The position numbers were made by a program, and so were the translations under genes. Positions 35,602 to 44,973 of a stretch of 59,201 nt of DNA are shown here, in pieces. The stretch comes from Burkholderiaceae bacterium (GTDB taxonomy: Bacteria > Pseudomonadota > Gammaproteobacteria > Burkholderiales > Burkholderiaceae_C): NCBI GenBank assembly GCA_919902775.1, contig CAKKRJ010000013.1, positions 1 to 59,201 of the forward strand, read 5' to 3'. The first letter of the stretch is position 1, and the number at the start of each line of letters is the position of its first letter. The notes under the pieces were generated by a model. That model was not told the DNA's origin, searched no databases, and saw nothing but the letters and a program-made list of their open reading frames with translations.

Positions 35602-36588
35602 TCACCCCCTGGCGACGGATTGTGCGTAGGCCGTGAAGCGTTGTGACAGCCATTCAACGGATGGCAGTGTGCGGCCACCCGCCAAAGTCATGAACACCAA
35701 GCGCGTTGTGGGAAAGCCGCCCTCGGTCTTGAGCACAGTCACCTGAGACTGGTACTGCCGGAATGCGCTTTCCGGGACGACGGTCAGCATATCGCTGCCC
35801 GCAACCAGCGACAGCGCGATGTGAAACGAATCCGTTTCAATGCATGGGGGCGGTGGCAACAGCCCGGCATTGAAAAACAAGCTTTCCAAGGCGTGGCGAG
35901 TGGCACTGCCTTTGGACATCAGGACCCAATCGCAAGCGCCAGTGACTTTCAGGGACACTTTCTTGTTTTGGGCCAGGGCATGCGTTTTGGCTGCGACCAG
36001 CACCAGTCTTTCTTCCCACAGCGGGACGACTTTCAGCTTGCTGGCGGTGTCGGATGTGTTCGTTTCGTCCAGAAATCCGACCACACCATCGACATCGCCA
36101 TCCTTCAATCCCTTGATCAGAGCGTCGACCGTGCCCAGTTTGATCTGAATGTGGAGCTTCTGGTTTTCCGCGCGCATGGCAGCGATCACTTGGGTCAGCG
36201 CATGGATGCCAACCAATGGAATCATGCCCAGGCGCACCAATGGCAGGGCCTGACTTGAATGGGTGGCGGCGCGGGCGGTGCCAATCGCATGGAGTGCAAC
36301 CCGCAGGCGGTCCAGCACATGCGTGCCGGTGACTGTCAGCACGCCGCCTTTGACGGAGCGCTCAATCAGCTGGCAGCCGAAGGCTTCTTCGAGTTCTTGC
36401 AGCATCTTGGTCGCGCCTGGCTGACTCATGCCAATCTGTTGGGCGGCCGCACTCAGGGAGCCATGGCACGCGACCTGGTCCAGCAGCCGAAGGTGACGCA
36501 TGCGCAACTTGTCCATGCGCAGGGGGAAGACTTGGTCAAGCGGTGGTTCAGACGCGTTGGGGGGCACGGATGGCATGGGGTGCTCCAT
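35602..36588 (-). CDS. LysR-type transcriptional regulator
   Basis: 328 residues. Winged helix at about 25-85 with MRHLRLLDQVACHGSLSAAAQQIGMSQPGATKMLQELEEAFG; effector domain from about 110. The N-terminal extension of about 24 residues (PSVPPNASEPPLDQVFPL) is longer than usual, so a start at the ATG 36516 (MDKLRMRHL) is possible. Divergent from a Bug receptor/CoA-transferase/hydrolase operon, which it probably controls; ligand unknown. Ends 28 bp from ynjF on the opposite strand. Confidence 0.88.
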   Translation of the reverse strand: MEHPMPSVPPNASEPPLDQVFPLRMDKLRMRHLRLLDQVACHGSLSAAAQQIGMSQPGATKMLQELEEAFGCQLIERSVKGGVLTVTGTHVLDRLRVALHAIGTARAATHSSQALPLVRLGMIPLVGIHALTQVIAAMRAENQKLHIQIKLGTVDALIKGLKDGDVDGVVGFLDETNTSDTASKLKVVPLWEERLVLVAAKTHALAQNKKVSLKVTGACDWVLMSKGSATRHALESLFFNAGLLPPPPCIETDSFHIALSLVAGSDMLTVVPESAFRQYQSQVTVLKTEGGFPTTRLVFMTLAGGRTLPSVEWLSQRFTAYAQSVARG

Positions 36589-36729
36589 ATCAATTCATGA
36601 TGGAATCATTGTAATTTGATAATTTCCAGATATGTTTGGCTGTTATACAGTGATTTCTGCTCGTGGCCGCTTGATTTCAGGCGCTCGACAGATGCCTTTC
36701 AAGCACATCCAACCAAGGACACCGACACC

Positions 36730-37716
36730 ATGAAACACACTTCACACGTGAGCCGCCGTCAAATTCTGGGATCCATTGGCGCCATCGGGATGGGGGCCGC
36801 ACTGCCCGCCCTGGCGCAAGCCGAATTCCCCAACCGTCCTGTCCGTATCGTGTTGGGTTTGCCCGCTGGCGGAGCCGCGGACATTGTGATTCGCGCGCTC
36901 GCCCAAGAGATGGAGAAAACCCTGAAGCAACCGGTGATTGTCGACAACAAGCCGGGCGGCTTGTACCAAATCGCCGTTCAGGCCGCTGCCTCGGCACCTG
37001 CCGATGGGCACACCTTGCTGTACGTCAATGCGAGTTTCGTGACCGTGCAGGCGGTGCAAAAGAAATTTGATCTGACACGCCAATTCCAACCTTTGACCTT
37101 GACTGGCGAAACCCCCAGTGTGTTGGTGGTGAATGCGAACTCCAACTTCAAGACCATGAAAGACCTGGTTGATTTTGGCCGTGCGCGTCCCAATGAGTTG
37201 TCTTATGGCACCTTGGGTGTCGGCACGCTGGAACACCTCAAAACCGTTCAGCTGACTGATGCCGCTGGCTTTGAAGCCAAGGCCATTCCCTACAAAGGCG
37301 GCCCCGACATGCTCAACGCGGTCATCGCAGGCGACATCCATTTCACGGGCGTCAACGTGTTCAGCGCTTTGCCATTCATTCGGTCTGGCAAGTTGCGCGC
37401 TTTGGCGGCCATGGACAGCGCGCGCATCAAGGCATTGCCGGACACGCCCACCATCATTGAGGCAGGCGTCAACATGTCCACCACACGCATCTGGAGCGGG
37501 TTTATGGTGCATCCGGCCACCCCGGCCCCCATCGCTCAGCGGCTGTTCAATGAACTGGTGGCGGCCATGACCTCGCCGGAAATCGTCAAGAAATATGCGC
37601 CCTTGGGCATCATCACCACCACCAGCAAGTCACCCGAAGAGTTTCGCAACTTCATCACGTCAGAAGCGGCGTGGATGGGTGCGGCCAGCAAGAAGATCGA
37701 TTTGATCAGCAACTGA
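36730..37716 (+). CDS. Bug-family (TctC-like) periplasmic solute-binding receptor
   Basis: 328 residues. Signal peptide with a twin-Arg start (VSRRQILGSIGAIGMGAALPALAQA, cleavage about residue 31) precedes PNRPVRIVLGLPAGGAADIVIRALAQEM and VIVDNKPGGLYQIAVQAA, which are Bug hallmarks. It heads an operon with a CaiB-type transferase and a serine hydrolase, divergent from a LysR gene. A CACCATG start context and the signal peptide support ATG 36730. Likely ligand: a small organic acid or ester; not determinable here. Confidence 0.87.
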   Translation: MKHTSHVSRRQILGSIGAIGMGAALPALAQAEFPNRPVRIVLGLPAGGAADIVIRALAQEMEKTLKQPVIVDNKPGGLYQIAVQAAASAPADGHTLLYVNASFVTVQAVQKKFDLTRQFQPLTLTGETPSVLVVNANSNFKTMKDLVDFGRARPNELSYGTLGVGTLEHLKTVQLTDAAGFEAKAIPYKGGPDMLNAVIAGDIHFTGVNVFSALPFIRSGKLRALAAMDSARIKALPDTPTIIEAGVNMSTTRIWSGFMVHPATPAPIAQRLFNELVAAMTSPEIVKKYAPLGIITTTSKSPEEFRNFITSEAAWMGAASKKIDLISN

Positions 37717-37727
37717 TCCAAGGCCCC

Positions 37728-38867
37728 ATGAACCACCACCCCTTTGCCACCGCGCACCCTGAGACAGCTGCCTTGAAGGGCGTTGTGGTGCTTGACTTTT
37801 CCCATGTCATCGCCGGCCCGTTTGCCACCTATTACCTTGCGGCATTGGGCGCGCGGGTGATCAAGGTTGAAAACCCGCTGCGCGGGGATTCGATGCGCGG
37901 CAAAGCCCACATCTTCGAAGCCTTCAACCATGGCAAGGAGATCGTCTCGATTGATCTGGCCACGCAAGAAGGGCAAGCGAAAGCTTGGGAACTTTTCGAG
38001 CAAGCCAATGTGGTGGTGGACAACATGCGGCCTGGCGTTCTGGACAAATTCGGCTTCGGTGTGGCCGCGCTTCGCCAGAAGAAGCCCGACCTCATTCACT
38101 GCGCCATCAGTGGCTATGGCCGCCGTGGTGACTGGGCCGAACGCCCCACGTATGACCATGTGGTCCAGGCCGCCTCCGGGATGACGCTTTTGTCAGGGGG
38201 GCCGGAAGATGGACCGGTCAAGGTCGGCTTTCCGGCCGTGGACAGCGTGACAGGCATGCTCGCTGCGATGGCCACGATCGCGGCCGTTCGCCGGCGTGAC
38301 CTGACCGGATTGGGCGAGTCGATTGATGTGTCCATGCTGGGCGCGGCCATGCAGCTGATGTACCCCATGACCGTCGACGCGATGGTGACGGGCACAGCCC
38401 CTGTGCGTGTGGGGAATGTGGGCTACTCTGGCAGTCCCGGTGCCGAGACGTTCACTTGCCGTGATGGCCTGTTGGCGCTGGGGGCCAACACGCCCCAGCA
38501 AATGTTGGCACTGGCAGGGGTGCTGAAAATTCGGGACCAGGTCGAGCCCTTGCTCCAAGGCCAAGTGAAAGGCTTTTTGAAAGCAGAACACGGCGAGCAA
38601 TTGCGGCTACTGATTGGCGCAGCCCTGGCGCAGGCCTCTGCGCTGGAGATGGAGCAAGCCTTGAATGAGGTGAATGTGCCTGCGGCTTGGGTCAGGGATC
38701 TGGCGCAATCGGTGCAAACGGCGCAAGACCACCATTTGATGGAACCCTGGACGCTCACAGGTGAAGCCACGGTGCGTGTGCCCGGTCTGGGCTTTCATGC
38801 GGACACCTTGTTTGCAGGGCGCAGCGCACCTTATGGCCTTTCGGCAGAACCGGTGACCCAACCATGA
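37728..38867 (+). CDS. CaiB/BaiF-type (class III) CoA-transferase
   Basis: 379 residues. LKGVVVLDFSHVIAGPFATYYLAALGARVIKVENP is the usual N-terminal nucleotide-binding segment, and the catalytic Asp is expected in FPAVDSVTGMLAAM (about 168). It lies 11 bp after the Bug gene and its stop overlaps the hydrolase start (ATGA at 38864), so the three products likely act in one catabolic route: uptake, hydrolysis and CoA activation. This enzyme is only distantly similar to the transferase at 10571, suggesting a different substrate. Confidence 0.87.
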   Translation: MNHHPFATAHPETAALKGVVVLDFSHVIAGPFATYYLAALGARVIKVENPLRGDSMRGKAHIFEAFNHGKEIVSIDLATQEGQAKAWELFEQANVVVDNMRPGVLDKFGFGVAALRQKKPDLIHCAISGYGRRGDWAERPTYDHVVQAASGMTLLSGGPEDGPVKVGFPAVDSVTGMLAAMATIAAVRRRDLTGLGESIDVSMLGAAMQLMYPMTVDAMVTGTAPVRVGNVGYSGSPGAETFTCRDGLLALGANTPQQMLALAGVLKIRDQVEPLLQGQVKGFLKAEHGEQLRLLIGAALAQASALEMEQALNEVNVPAAWVRDLAQSVQTAQDHHLMEPWTLTGEATVRVPGLGFHADTLFAGRSAPYGLSAEPVTQP

Positions 38868-40066
38868 AAAATCTCATTGCACCCAGTCAAGAGGGTTGGA
38901 TGGTCGGGTTTCCGCCGCCTCCCGATCGGCGCATCAACGCATCCAACAGCCATTTGCCCGAGCACCTGGGCTGGCGCATTCTGAATTCCGACAGGCTGTT
39001 TCCCATGGCCCGCATCTCGCGTGGCGAAGGCCCCATCCTTCCATTGCCCAGCGGTGAAACCCTCGACGTTGAAAAACTCACGGTGCCCGATGGGTTGGGC
39101 GCTGTGCTGCCCATGACCGAAGTCTGGAACCGCACGGGTGCAGATGCCACCTTGGTGATGCACCGGGGGCGGGTCGTCTTTGAAAACTACCGCGGCGACA
39201 TGTCAGCCACCCGCCAGCACCCCCTGTTTTCTTGCACCAAGAGCGTGGTGGGCTTGCTGGTCGAGGCGATGATCCACGAGGGGGCCATTGACCCCTTGGC
39301 ACCCGCCAGCGCGTACTTGCCAGAACTGAGTGCTTCGCCAGCGGGCAGCGCGACGATCCGCCAACTGCTGGACATGCGCGCGAACTTCATGTTCTCAGAC
39401 AAACCGAAGGCCGCTGGACAGGTGCAAGTGGACTACATCATGGGCTTGGGTTTTCTGCCACGCCCACCCGGCTACAGCGGTGCCCATGGCGCTTATGAGC
39501 TGCTCGAAACTGCGCGGCCCATGGGGGCGCATGGCGGTCCTTTCCGTTATGACAACGGCAGCACCGACACCCTCGGTTGGATTTTGCGACGCCTCACCAA
39601 CCAGAGCCTCGATGAACTGATCAGCGAAAAAATCTGGTCTAAGCTGGGTGCAGAGCAAGATGCCAGCATGCTGGTCGATGCGGCGGACATTGAATGGGCC
39701 GGTGGCGGCATGGCCGCTTGCCTGCGCGACTTTGCCCGGCTGGGTGACATGCTGTTCCATCGCGGCAGTTGCCATGGCCAGCAGTTGTTTCCTGAAAGTG
39801 TCTTCAACAGCATCCTGCAAGGCGGAGACCCTGCCGCTTTCGCCGCCGGTGCAGGGGTGCCGGTGGGCGGCTCTTACCGGAGTCAATGGTGGTTCAACCA
39901 CGACAAGCAGGCCTCCTTTGGCTGCAGAGGCCAATACGGCCAGCGCATCTGGATCGCGCCCAAGGCCGAAACCATGATCGCCCAGTTTGCAGTCGACCCC
40001 AGCTTGGCCGCGCTGGAGCCCCTGCGCTTGTCCGGATTTGGAGCGATCGCGGACGCCTTGAGTTAA
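38864..40066 (+). CDS. Beta-lactamase-fold serine hydrolase (esterase/amidase-like)
   Basis: 400 residues in the class C beta-lactamase/penicillin-binding-protein-like group. The SxxK nucleophile motif is SCTKS (about residues 123-127) and the YxN motif is YDN in GPFRYDNGSTDTLGW. A late GxG-type strand with QYGQRIWIAP follows. I see no signal peptide, so it may act in the cytoplasm as an esterase or amidase rather than in antibiotic resistance. Co-translated with a CoA-transferase. It is followed at once by a 123-bp REP element. Confidence 0.8.
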   Translation: MKNLIAPSQEGWMVGFPPPPDRRINASNSHLPEHLGWRILNSDRLFPMARISRGEGPILPLPSGETLDVEKLTVPDGLGAVLPMTEVWNRTGADATLVMHRGRVVFENYRGDMSATRQHPLFSCTKSVVGLLVEAMIHEGAIDPLAPASAYLPELSASPAGSATIRQLLDMRANFMFSDKPKAAGQVQVDYIMGLGFLPRPPGYSGAHGAYELLETARPMGAHGGPFRYDNGSTDTLGWILRRLTNQSLDELISEKIWSKLGAEQDASMLVDAADIEWAGGGMAACLRDFARLGDMLFHRGSCHGQQLFPESVFNSILQGGDPAAFAAGAGVPVGGSYRSQWWFNHDKQASFGCRGQYGQRIWIAPKAETMIAQFAVDPSLAALEPLRLSGFGAIADALS

Positions 40067-40068
40067 TT

Positions 40069-40191
40069 CATGTCGCTTGGCGACGCTCTGGATGATGAAA
40101 GTCCATGGGCATTCGCGCACGGGGGTGCGCTCCCACTGGGTTCGGGTTTTTTGTGGGAGGTCGCCCCTGCGGCCGAAGGCTGTTCTTTCAC
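40069..40191. repeat. 123-bp BIME-like element, copy 2
   Basis: Full-length copy between two convergent genes. It has the ordered blocks GCTTGGCGACG, GATGATGAAAGTCCATGG, the unit GCATTCGCGCACGGGGG, the unit TGTGGGAG...GCCCCTGCGGCCGAAGG and the end CTGTTCTTTCAC. It nearly fills the gap between the hydrolase and M81 peptidase stops. Confidence 0.88.
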
Positions 40192-40193
40192 AG

Positions 40194-41669
40194 TCAGCCC
40201 ACCGCATCCAGCGGATAAACCGGACGGCGCAGCTGCTTGAACGGGAAGTGGCTGTAGTCCGAGCTGGTCACGCCCGGGCTGTCGCATTCGACCAGGCCTG
40301 ACGAGATCGGCACGAACACCGGGCGGCAGTACATGCGTGACTTGAGCAGCAGGTAGCGGTAATCCGTCGGCTCCAGGCCCACGCAGTGGAACACGCCCAG
40401 GTCCCAGGGTTCATGCGGTTGCTCGCACACCACCAGTTGCGCCGCGCCGATGTCCAGCCAAACCGTGCGGCCCATGTGGCAACGCTGGCCGGTGTAGATG
40501 GGGCCGGTGACGGTGTATTGGCCATCGCTGATGGCGCGCACATGGCCGGTCACGTTCAGCGGCTGTTTGTGCAGGCCGATGCCAGCCAGCGAGACCTTGT
40601 TGCCCAGCGCCAGGCTCACTTGCGCGCCAAGGCCGGCGCGCACCATTTCGTCTACTGCTTGCGGATCGCACAGCGGGCCGGCAAGGATGCCCTGCATGCC
40701 TGCGGCCAGGCAGGCTTGCAGCACGTCCATGCTGTCGCAGGTGCCGCCGGACATGCAGTTGTCGCTGTGGTCGAGCAGCAGCACGGGTTGGGACGCGTCT
40801 GCGCTGAGTTGGCGCGCCCGCGCCAGTGACTCGGCCAGCGGTTCGCTGTTGTAGACGAAGCCGCTGCGTGCGTCCCAGATTTGCTGCGCCAGGCCTTCGA
40901 GCGCGGCGTCGGCCAAGGCGCAGTCTGCGGGGTTGTCGAGGCAGGTCGCGACAACGCTCACGCACGGCGCCTCGATGTCGGCCAGCGAGAAGCCGGCAAA
41001 CACCGACAGCGCGGGCAGCCCCGCCACCTCGGCTGCGCGCGCCGCCTCGACCGCATCGCGCATCGCGCCTTGCAAGGTGGTGCTGCGCAGCGTGTGGCTC
41101 ATCAGCGGCAGTTGGCGCCAGCGCACGGTGTAGCGCGCCTGCCCCTGCAGCATGGCCAGCAACAGGCGTGCGGCGTGTGCGCCGGTTTCGTACATGTCGA
41201 TGTGCGGATAGGTTTTGAAGCCCACCACCACGTCAGCATGGCGCACCATTTTTTCGGTGATGTTGCCGTGCAGGTCCAGCGCCACGCCGATCGGCACGCC
41301 GGGCGCTGCGGCGCGCAGCCGGGCCAACAGATCGCCTTCGCCATCGGGCGTGGATTCGGCCACCATCGCGCCGTGCAAGTCGAGCAAGATGGCGTCACAG
41401 CCGGGCGCTGCACGCACGATGCGCTCGGTCAGTTCGGCATAGGCCGCAGCGTGCACCGGGCCGCTGGGGTTGGCGGTGGCCGAGACCGGCGTTACCAGCT
41501 CGGCGCCCAGGGCCTGGGCCGCGTCGATGAAAGCCGCCATCGCGGTGCGCATGCCGCGTTGGCTGCGCAAGGCCTGCCCGTCGTGCTCGGGGCCGAAGGC
41601 TTGCAAGGGCGTGGGCACGGGCGAGAAGGTGTTGGTCTCGTGGTTGAAGCGGGCGATCAGGATTTTCAT
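40194..41669 (-). CDS. M81-family metallopeptidase (microcystinase C/MlrC-like)
   Basis: 491 residues, the usual size for the family. Metal-site motifs: FNHETNTFSP near the N-terminus, LLDLHGAM and LDLHGNIT in the middle, and DHSDNCMSGGTCD (about 300). Related proteins include the linear-microcystin peptidase MlrC, and many paralogues of unknown substrate sit in catabolic clusters. The ATG at 41669 (MKILIARFN) is the conserved start; the longer upstream frame runs into the aminotransferase. It ends beside a 123-bp element and lies 19 bp after the aminotransferase gene, likely in one transcript with it. Confidence 0.85.
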   Translation of the reverse strand: MKILIARFNHETNTFSPVPTPLQAFGPEHDGQALRSQRGMRTAMAAFIDAAQALGAELVTPVSATANPSGPVHAAAYAELTERIVRAAPGCDAILLDLHGAMVAESTPDGEGDLLARLRAAAPGVPIGVALDLHGNITEKMVRHADVVVGFKTYPHIDMYETGAHAARLLLAMLQGQARYTVRWRQLPLMSHTLRSTTLQGAMRDAVEAARAAEVAGLPALSVFAGFSLADIEAPCVSVVATCLDNPADCALADAALEGLAQQIWDARSGFVYNSEPLAESLARARQLSADASQPVLLLDHSDNCMSGGTCDSMDVLQACLAAGMQGILAGPLCDPQAVDEMVRAGLGAQVSLALGNKVSLAGIGLHKQPLNVTGHVRAISDGQYTVTGPIYTGQRCHMGRTVWLDIGAAQLVVCEQPHEPWDLGVFHCVGLEPTDYRYLLLKSRMYCRPVFVPISSGLVECDSPGVTSSDYSHFPFKQLRRPVYPLDAVG

Positions 41670-41688
41670 GGGCGGTTCATCATGATGC

Positions 41689-43062
41689 TCAGGCCGTGGC
41701 CTGCAGGGTGTCTCCCAAGGCGCTGACCAGGCTGTCGATTTCGGCGGGTGTGCTGATGAAGGGTGGTGCCAGCTGGATGGTGTCGCCACCATAGCGCACG
41801 TAATAGCCTTTTTGGAACATCGCCATGGCGATCTCATAAGGGCGCTTGGCGGGTTCACCTGGGGCTGACGCAATGGTCAAACCAGCGGCCAGGCCATAGT
41901 TGCGAATGTCCAGAACATGCGCGGCGTTGCGCAGACCGTGCACGGCGCGCTCGAAATGCGGCACCAGTTCGCGCACCTGCTGCACGCTGTTCTCGCGCTC
42001 CAGCAGGTCCAGCGTGGCCAGGCCCGCAGCGCAGGCCACGGGGTGCGCCGAATAGGTGTAGCCATGCGGGAATTCAAGCATGTAGTCGGGCCCGCCCTGC
42101 GCCATGAAGGTGTCGTAGATGTCCTGGCGCACCACCACGCCGCCCAGGGGTTGCACGCCGTTGGTGATTTGCTTGGCGAAGTTGAGGATGTCGGGCGTGA
42201 CGCCAAAGGCCTCGGCACCGGTCCAGGCGCCGCAGCGGCCAAAGCCGGTGATGACCTCGTCAAAAATCAACAGGATGTTGTGCGCCGTGCAGATTTCGCG
42301 CAGGCGCTGCAGATAGCCCTGCGGCGGAATCACCACCCCGGCCGAGCCCGAAAAAGGCTCGACGATCACAGCGGCAATGTTGGAGGCATCGTGCAGCGTG
42401 ATCAGGTCCAGCAACTCATCGGCCAGGGCCGCGCCCGCGTACTTGCCCACGCCTTCGGCCGGTGGCATGCCATGGAAGAACGAGCCGTTGGGCGGCTGGG
42501 TGTGCGATAGGTGGTCGGCCTCCACGCCTTGGCCGTACAGCTTGCGGTTGGCGGCGATGCCCCCCACCGAAATGCCGCCGTAGTTCACACCGTGGTAGCC
42601 CTTGAGCCGCCCGATCAGGCGCGTCTTGGACGCTTGTCCCTTGGTGCGCCAGTAAGCGCGTGCCATTTTCAAAGAGGTGTCGGCGGCCTCGGAGCCCGAG
42701 CCAGTGAAAAACACCCGGTTCAGGCCAGCGGGCATGTGGCCGGTGATGCGGTGGGCCAGCTCGAAGGACAGAGGATGGCCAAACTGGAAGGCCGGCGCGT
42801 AATCGAGTTGCGCGACTTGCCTGGACACCGCCTGGACGATCTCGCTGCGGGCATGCCCCAGGCCTGTGCACCACAAGCCCGACAGGCCATCAAAGATCTT
42901 GCGCCCATCGGGCGTGCCGTAGTAAGCGCCTTTGGCCTCGGTGATCCAGCGCGGCGCGCTCTTGAAATCGCGGTTGCCCGTGAAGGGCATCCAATGGGCA
43001 TTGAGCCAGTCGGCGTCAGAGCGGGGGGCGATCAAGCCCAGTGGGGATGTGGACATGTCCAT
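41689..43062 (-). CDS. Class III aminotransferase, omega-amino acid:pyruvate type
   Basis: 457 residues. The N-terminus HWMPFTGNRDFKSAPR and SGLWCTGLGHAR are characteristic of omega-amino acid:pyruvate (beta-alanine:pyruvate) aminotransferases. The PLP Asp lies in LLIFDEVITGFGR and the PLP Lys in FAKQITNGVQPLG. It likely moves an amino group from an omega-amino acid to pyruvate, giving a semialdehyde. ATG 43062 is supported by GGAG seven bases upstream; a second ATG is two codons later. The M81 gene follows. A 123-bp element occupies most of the divergent gap to the LysR gene. Confidence 0.88.
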   Translation of the reverse strand: MDMSTSPLGLIAPRSDADWLNAHWMPFTGNRDFKSAPRWITEAKGAYYGTPDGRKIFDGLSGLWCTGLGHARSEIVQAVSRQVAQLDYAPAFQFGHPLSFELAHRITGHMPAGLNRVFFTGSGSEAADTSLKMARAYWRTKGQASKTRLIGRLKGYHGVNYGGISVGGIAANRKLYGQGVEADHLSHTQPPNGSFFHGMPPAEGVGKYAGAALADELLDLITLHDASNIAAVIVEPFSGSAGVVIPPQGYLQRLREICTAHNILLIFDEVITGFGRCGAWTGAEAFGVTPDILNFAKQITNGVQPLGGVVVRQDIYDTFMAQGGPDYMLEFPHGYTYSAHPVACAAGLATLDLLERENSVQQVRELVPHFERAVHGLRNAAHVLDIRNYGLAAGLTIASAPGEPAKRPYEIAMAMFQKGYYVRYGGDTIQLAPPFISTPAEIDSLVSALGDTLQATA

Positions 43063-43100
43063 GCGTGTGCTCCAGGTAGAGAGAAAAAGAGGCCAACTTT

Positions 43101-43224
43101 CATGCGGCTTGGCGACGCCCCGGACGATGAAAGTCCATGGGCATTCGCGCGCAGGGGCGCGCTCCCACAAGGGTTTTGGTTTTTGTGGGAGGCCGCCCCT
43201 GCGGCCGAAGGCGGTTGCTTCACA
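43101..43224. repeat. 123-bp BIME-like element, copy 3
   Basis: Best-preserved copy: CATGCGGCTTGGCGACG, GACGATGAAAGTCCATGG, unit GCATTCGCGCGCAGGGGCGC, unit TGTGGGAGGCCGCCCCTGCG and an end GGTTGCTTCAC. Here it lies in a divergent promoter region rather than between convergent genes. Confidence 0.88.
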
Positions 43225-43300
43225 GGAAAGAAAACACGCCATTGTGGGCAGGCTTGAAACTCGCATAAAGTAATATATATCTCACTTTGGTTGAAGATTT

Positions 43301-44236
43301 ATGCAAGTAAAAAATGTGGCGGTTCTGGGCCAACTGGGCGATGCCGACCTGCGTTTGTTGCGCGTCTTCAAAAGCGTCGTCGAATGTGGGGGCATGGCGG
43401 CCGCCGAGCTGGAGCTGAACATCGCGGTCTCGACCATCAGCCGCCACATCAAGGACCTGGAGATTCGCTTGGGCTTGGTGTTGTGCCGGCGCGGGCGCAG
43501 CGGTTTTGCGCTCACGCCCGAGGGCGCGCAGGTCTACGAAGCGGCGCTGGATTTGCTGGCGGCGACCGACACGTTTCGCAACCGGCTGCACGACATCCAC
43601 CAAAGGCTGGGCGGGGATTTGCATGTGGCGGTGTTCGAGAAAACCGCCTCCAACCCGCGTGCGCAGATTGCACAAGCCTTGGCGCGTTTTCGCACGCAGG
43701 TGCCGCGGGCTCGGCTGCATGTGCATGTGGGGCCCATCAGTGCCATTGAGCGGGGCGTCATCGACGGCCACTACCACCTGGGCATCATCCCGGAACACCG
43801 CCACTCTGAAACGCTGCGCTACCAAGCCTTGTTTGATGAAACCATGCTGCTCTATGCCGGCCAGGGGCATGCGTGGTTTGAGCAGCCGGCAGCGGCCTTG
43901 GACTGGGCCGATTTGCGCGGGCAGGCGCTGGCCGCTTTAGGCTACCACTCGCCCAATATGGCGCTGGCGCACCAGCACCGGCTGGAGCGCAGCGCGACGG
44001 CCTCAGACCAGGAAGCGGTGGCGACCTTGGTGCTGTCGGGGCAATTCGTCGGCTTCTTGCCAGACCACTACGCCGAGGCCTTTGTCCGCCAAGACAAAAT
44101 GCGCGCCATCTCCAGCGCCACATTGCGTTACGACTGCCAGTTTTCAGCCATCCTGCGCCAGTCCCCCAAACCCACGCGCCTGACCGAGGCCTTCTTTCAG
44201 GTGCTTTGCGAGGCGCATGGGGTGGCGCTGGGGTGA
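43301..44236 (+). CDS. LysR-type transcriptional regulator
   Basis: 311 residues. Winged helix at about 10-70 (ADLRLLRVFKSVVECGGMAAAELELNIAVSTISRHIKDLEIRLG), effector domain from about 100 with a Cys- and His-containing pocket region near YRQALF/HRHSETL. Divergent from the omega-aminotransferase gene, so a likely regulator of it. The region before the ATG is unusually AT-rich, with TTGAAA at 43254 and a TATATAT stretch at about 43274 as plausible promoter boxes. Effector unknown. Confidence 0.88.
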   Translation: MQVKNVAVLGQLGDADLRLLRVFKSVVECGGMAAAELELNIAVSTISRHIKDLEIRLGLVLCRRGRSGFALTPEGAQVYEAALDLLAATDTFRNRLHDIHQRLGGDLHVAVFEKTASNPRAQIAQALARFRTQVPRARLHVHVGPISAIERGVIDGHYHLGIIPEHRHSETLRYQALFDETMLLYAGQGHAWFEQPAAALDWADLRGQALAALGYHSPNMALAHQHRLERSATASDQEAVATLVLSGQFVGFLPDHYAEAFVRQDKMRAISSATLRYDCQFSAILRQSPKPTRLTEAFFQVLCEAHGVALG

Positions 44237-44256
44237 CTGACAGCGCCAGCGTTACG

Positions 44257-44379
44257 GTGAAAGAACAGCCTTCGGCCGCAGGGGCGGCCTCCCACAAAAA
44301 TCAAAACCCTTGTGGGAGCGCGCCCCTGCGCGCGAATGCCCACGAACTTTCATCGTCCGGGGCGTTGCCTAGCCACATG
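44257..44379. repeat. 123-bp BIME-like element, copy 4 (inverted)
   Basis: The same layout as copies 1-3 read on the minus strand: GTGAAAGAACAG at the left end, inverted GGCCGCAGGGGCGGCC, then TGTGGGAGCGCGCCCCTGCG, CTTTCATCGTCCGGGG and an end CCACATG. It lies between convergent LysR and MarR genes, leaving only a few bases on each side. Confidence 0.88.
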
Positions 44380-44383
44380 ACCG

Positions 44384-44950
44384 TCAAGCAGGCCAGCGGC
44401 GCCGGCTGCCGCCCTGGCTGCGCGGCACTGGCGTGGCTGGGCCGAAGGCTTGTTCGGTTTGCAGCGCGTTGTGCTTGATGCGGAACAGGTCTTGCGCCAG
44501 CCGCTGGCGCTCGCTTTGGCTGAAGCCGTCGAGCAGGCTGTGGTGCACTTGCACGACGCGCGGCATCAGGGTTTGGTACAGCTCCAGGCCTTTGCTGCTG
44601 ATTTTCAGGTGCACGCGCCGCGCATCGCCTGGCACACGTTGGCGCACGACGAGCCGCTTGGCGCCCAAGCCGGCCAGGGTCTTGGACACTTGCGAGCGGT
44701 CAATCGCTGTGCGTGCGGCCATGTCCGATGGCGACATCGGTCCGAGCGCGGTCAGCAGGGCCATGAGTTGCCATTCCTCGCGGGTGATGCCGTAGTCGCT
44801 TTCGCAGATGCGCGTGACCAGGGAACCACTGAGGCCGATGATTTCGTACAGCACCAGATTCAGCAGGTCCAGGATCGAGTCGGGCGCATGGAAATCTGGC
44901 ACATGTTCGTGCGCGGTCATGGGCTGGGGCTTGGAGGGCATGTGGCGCAT
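44384..44950 (-). CDS. MarR-family transcriptional regulator
   Basis: 188 residues. The winged-helix core (about 65-130) shows GITREEWQLMALLTALGPMSPSDMAARTAIDRSQVSKTLAGLGAKRLVVRQRVPGDARRVHLKISSKG, a textbook MarR recognition helix and wing. Divergent from the second aminotransferase operon; a 19-bp palindrome lies between them. Start uncertain: ATG at 44950, 44941 or 44920 are in frame without a clear ribosome site. Likely a repressor relieved by an aromatic or amine-type ligand, by analogy with the family. Confidence 0.88.
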   Translation of the reverse strand: MRHMPSKPQPMTAHEHVPDFHAPDSILDLLNLVLYEIIGLSGSLVTRICESDYGITREEWQLMALLTALGPMSPSDMAARTAIDRSQVSKTLAGLGAKRLVVRQRVPGDARRVHLKISSKGLELYQTLMPRVVQVHHSLLDGFSQSERQRLAQDLFRIKHNALQTEQAFGPATPVPRSQGGSRRRWPA

Positions 44951-44973
44951 GGTATGCGGGAAAGACCTGAGGA

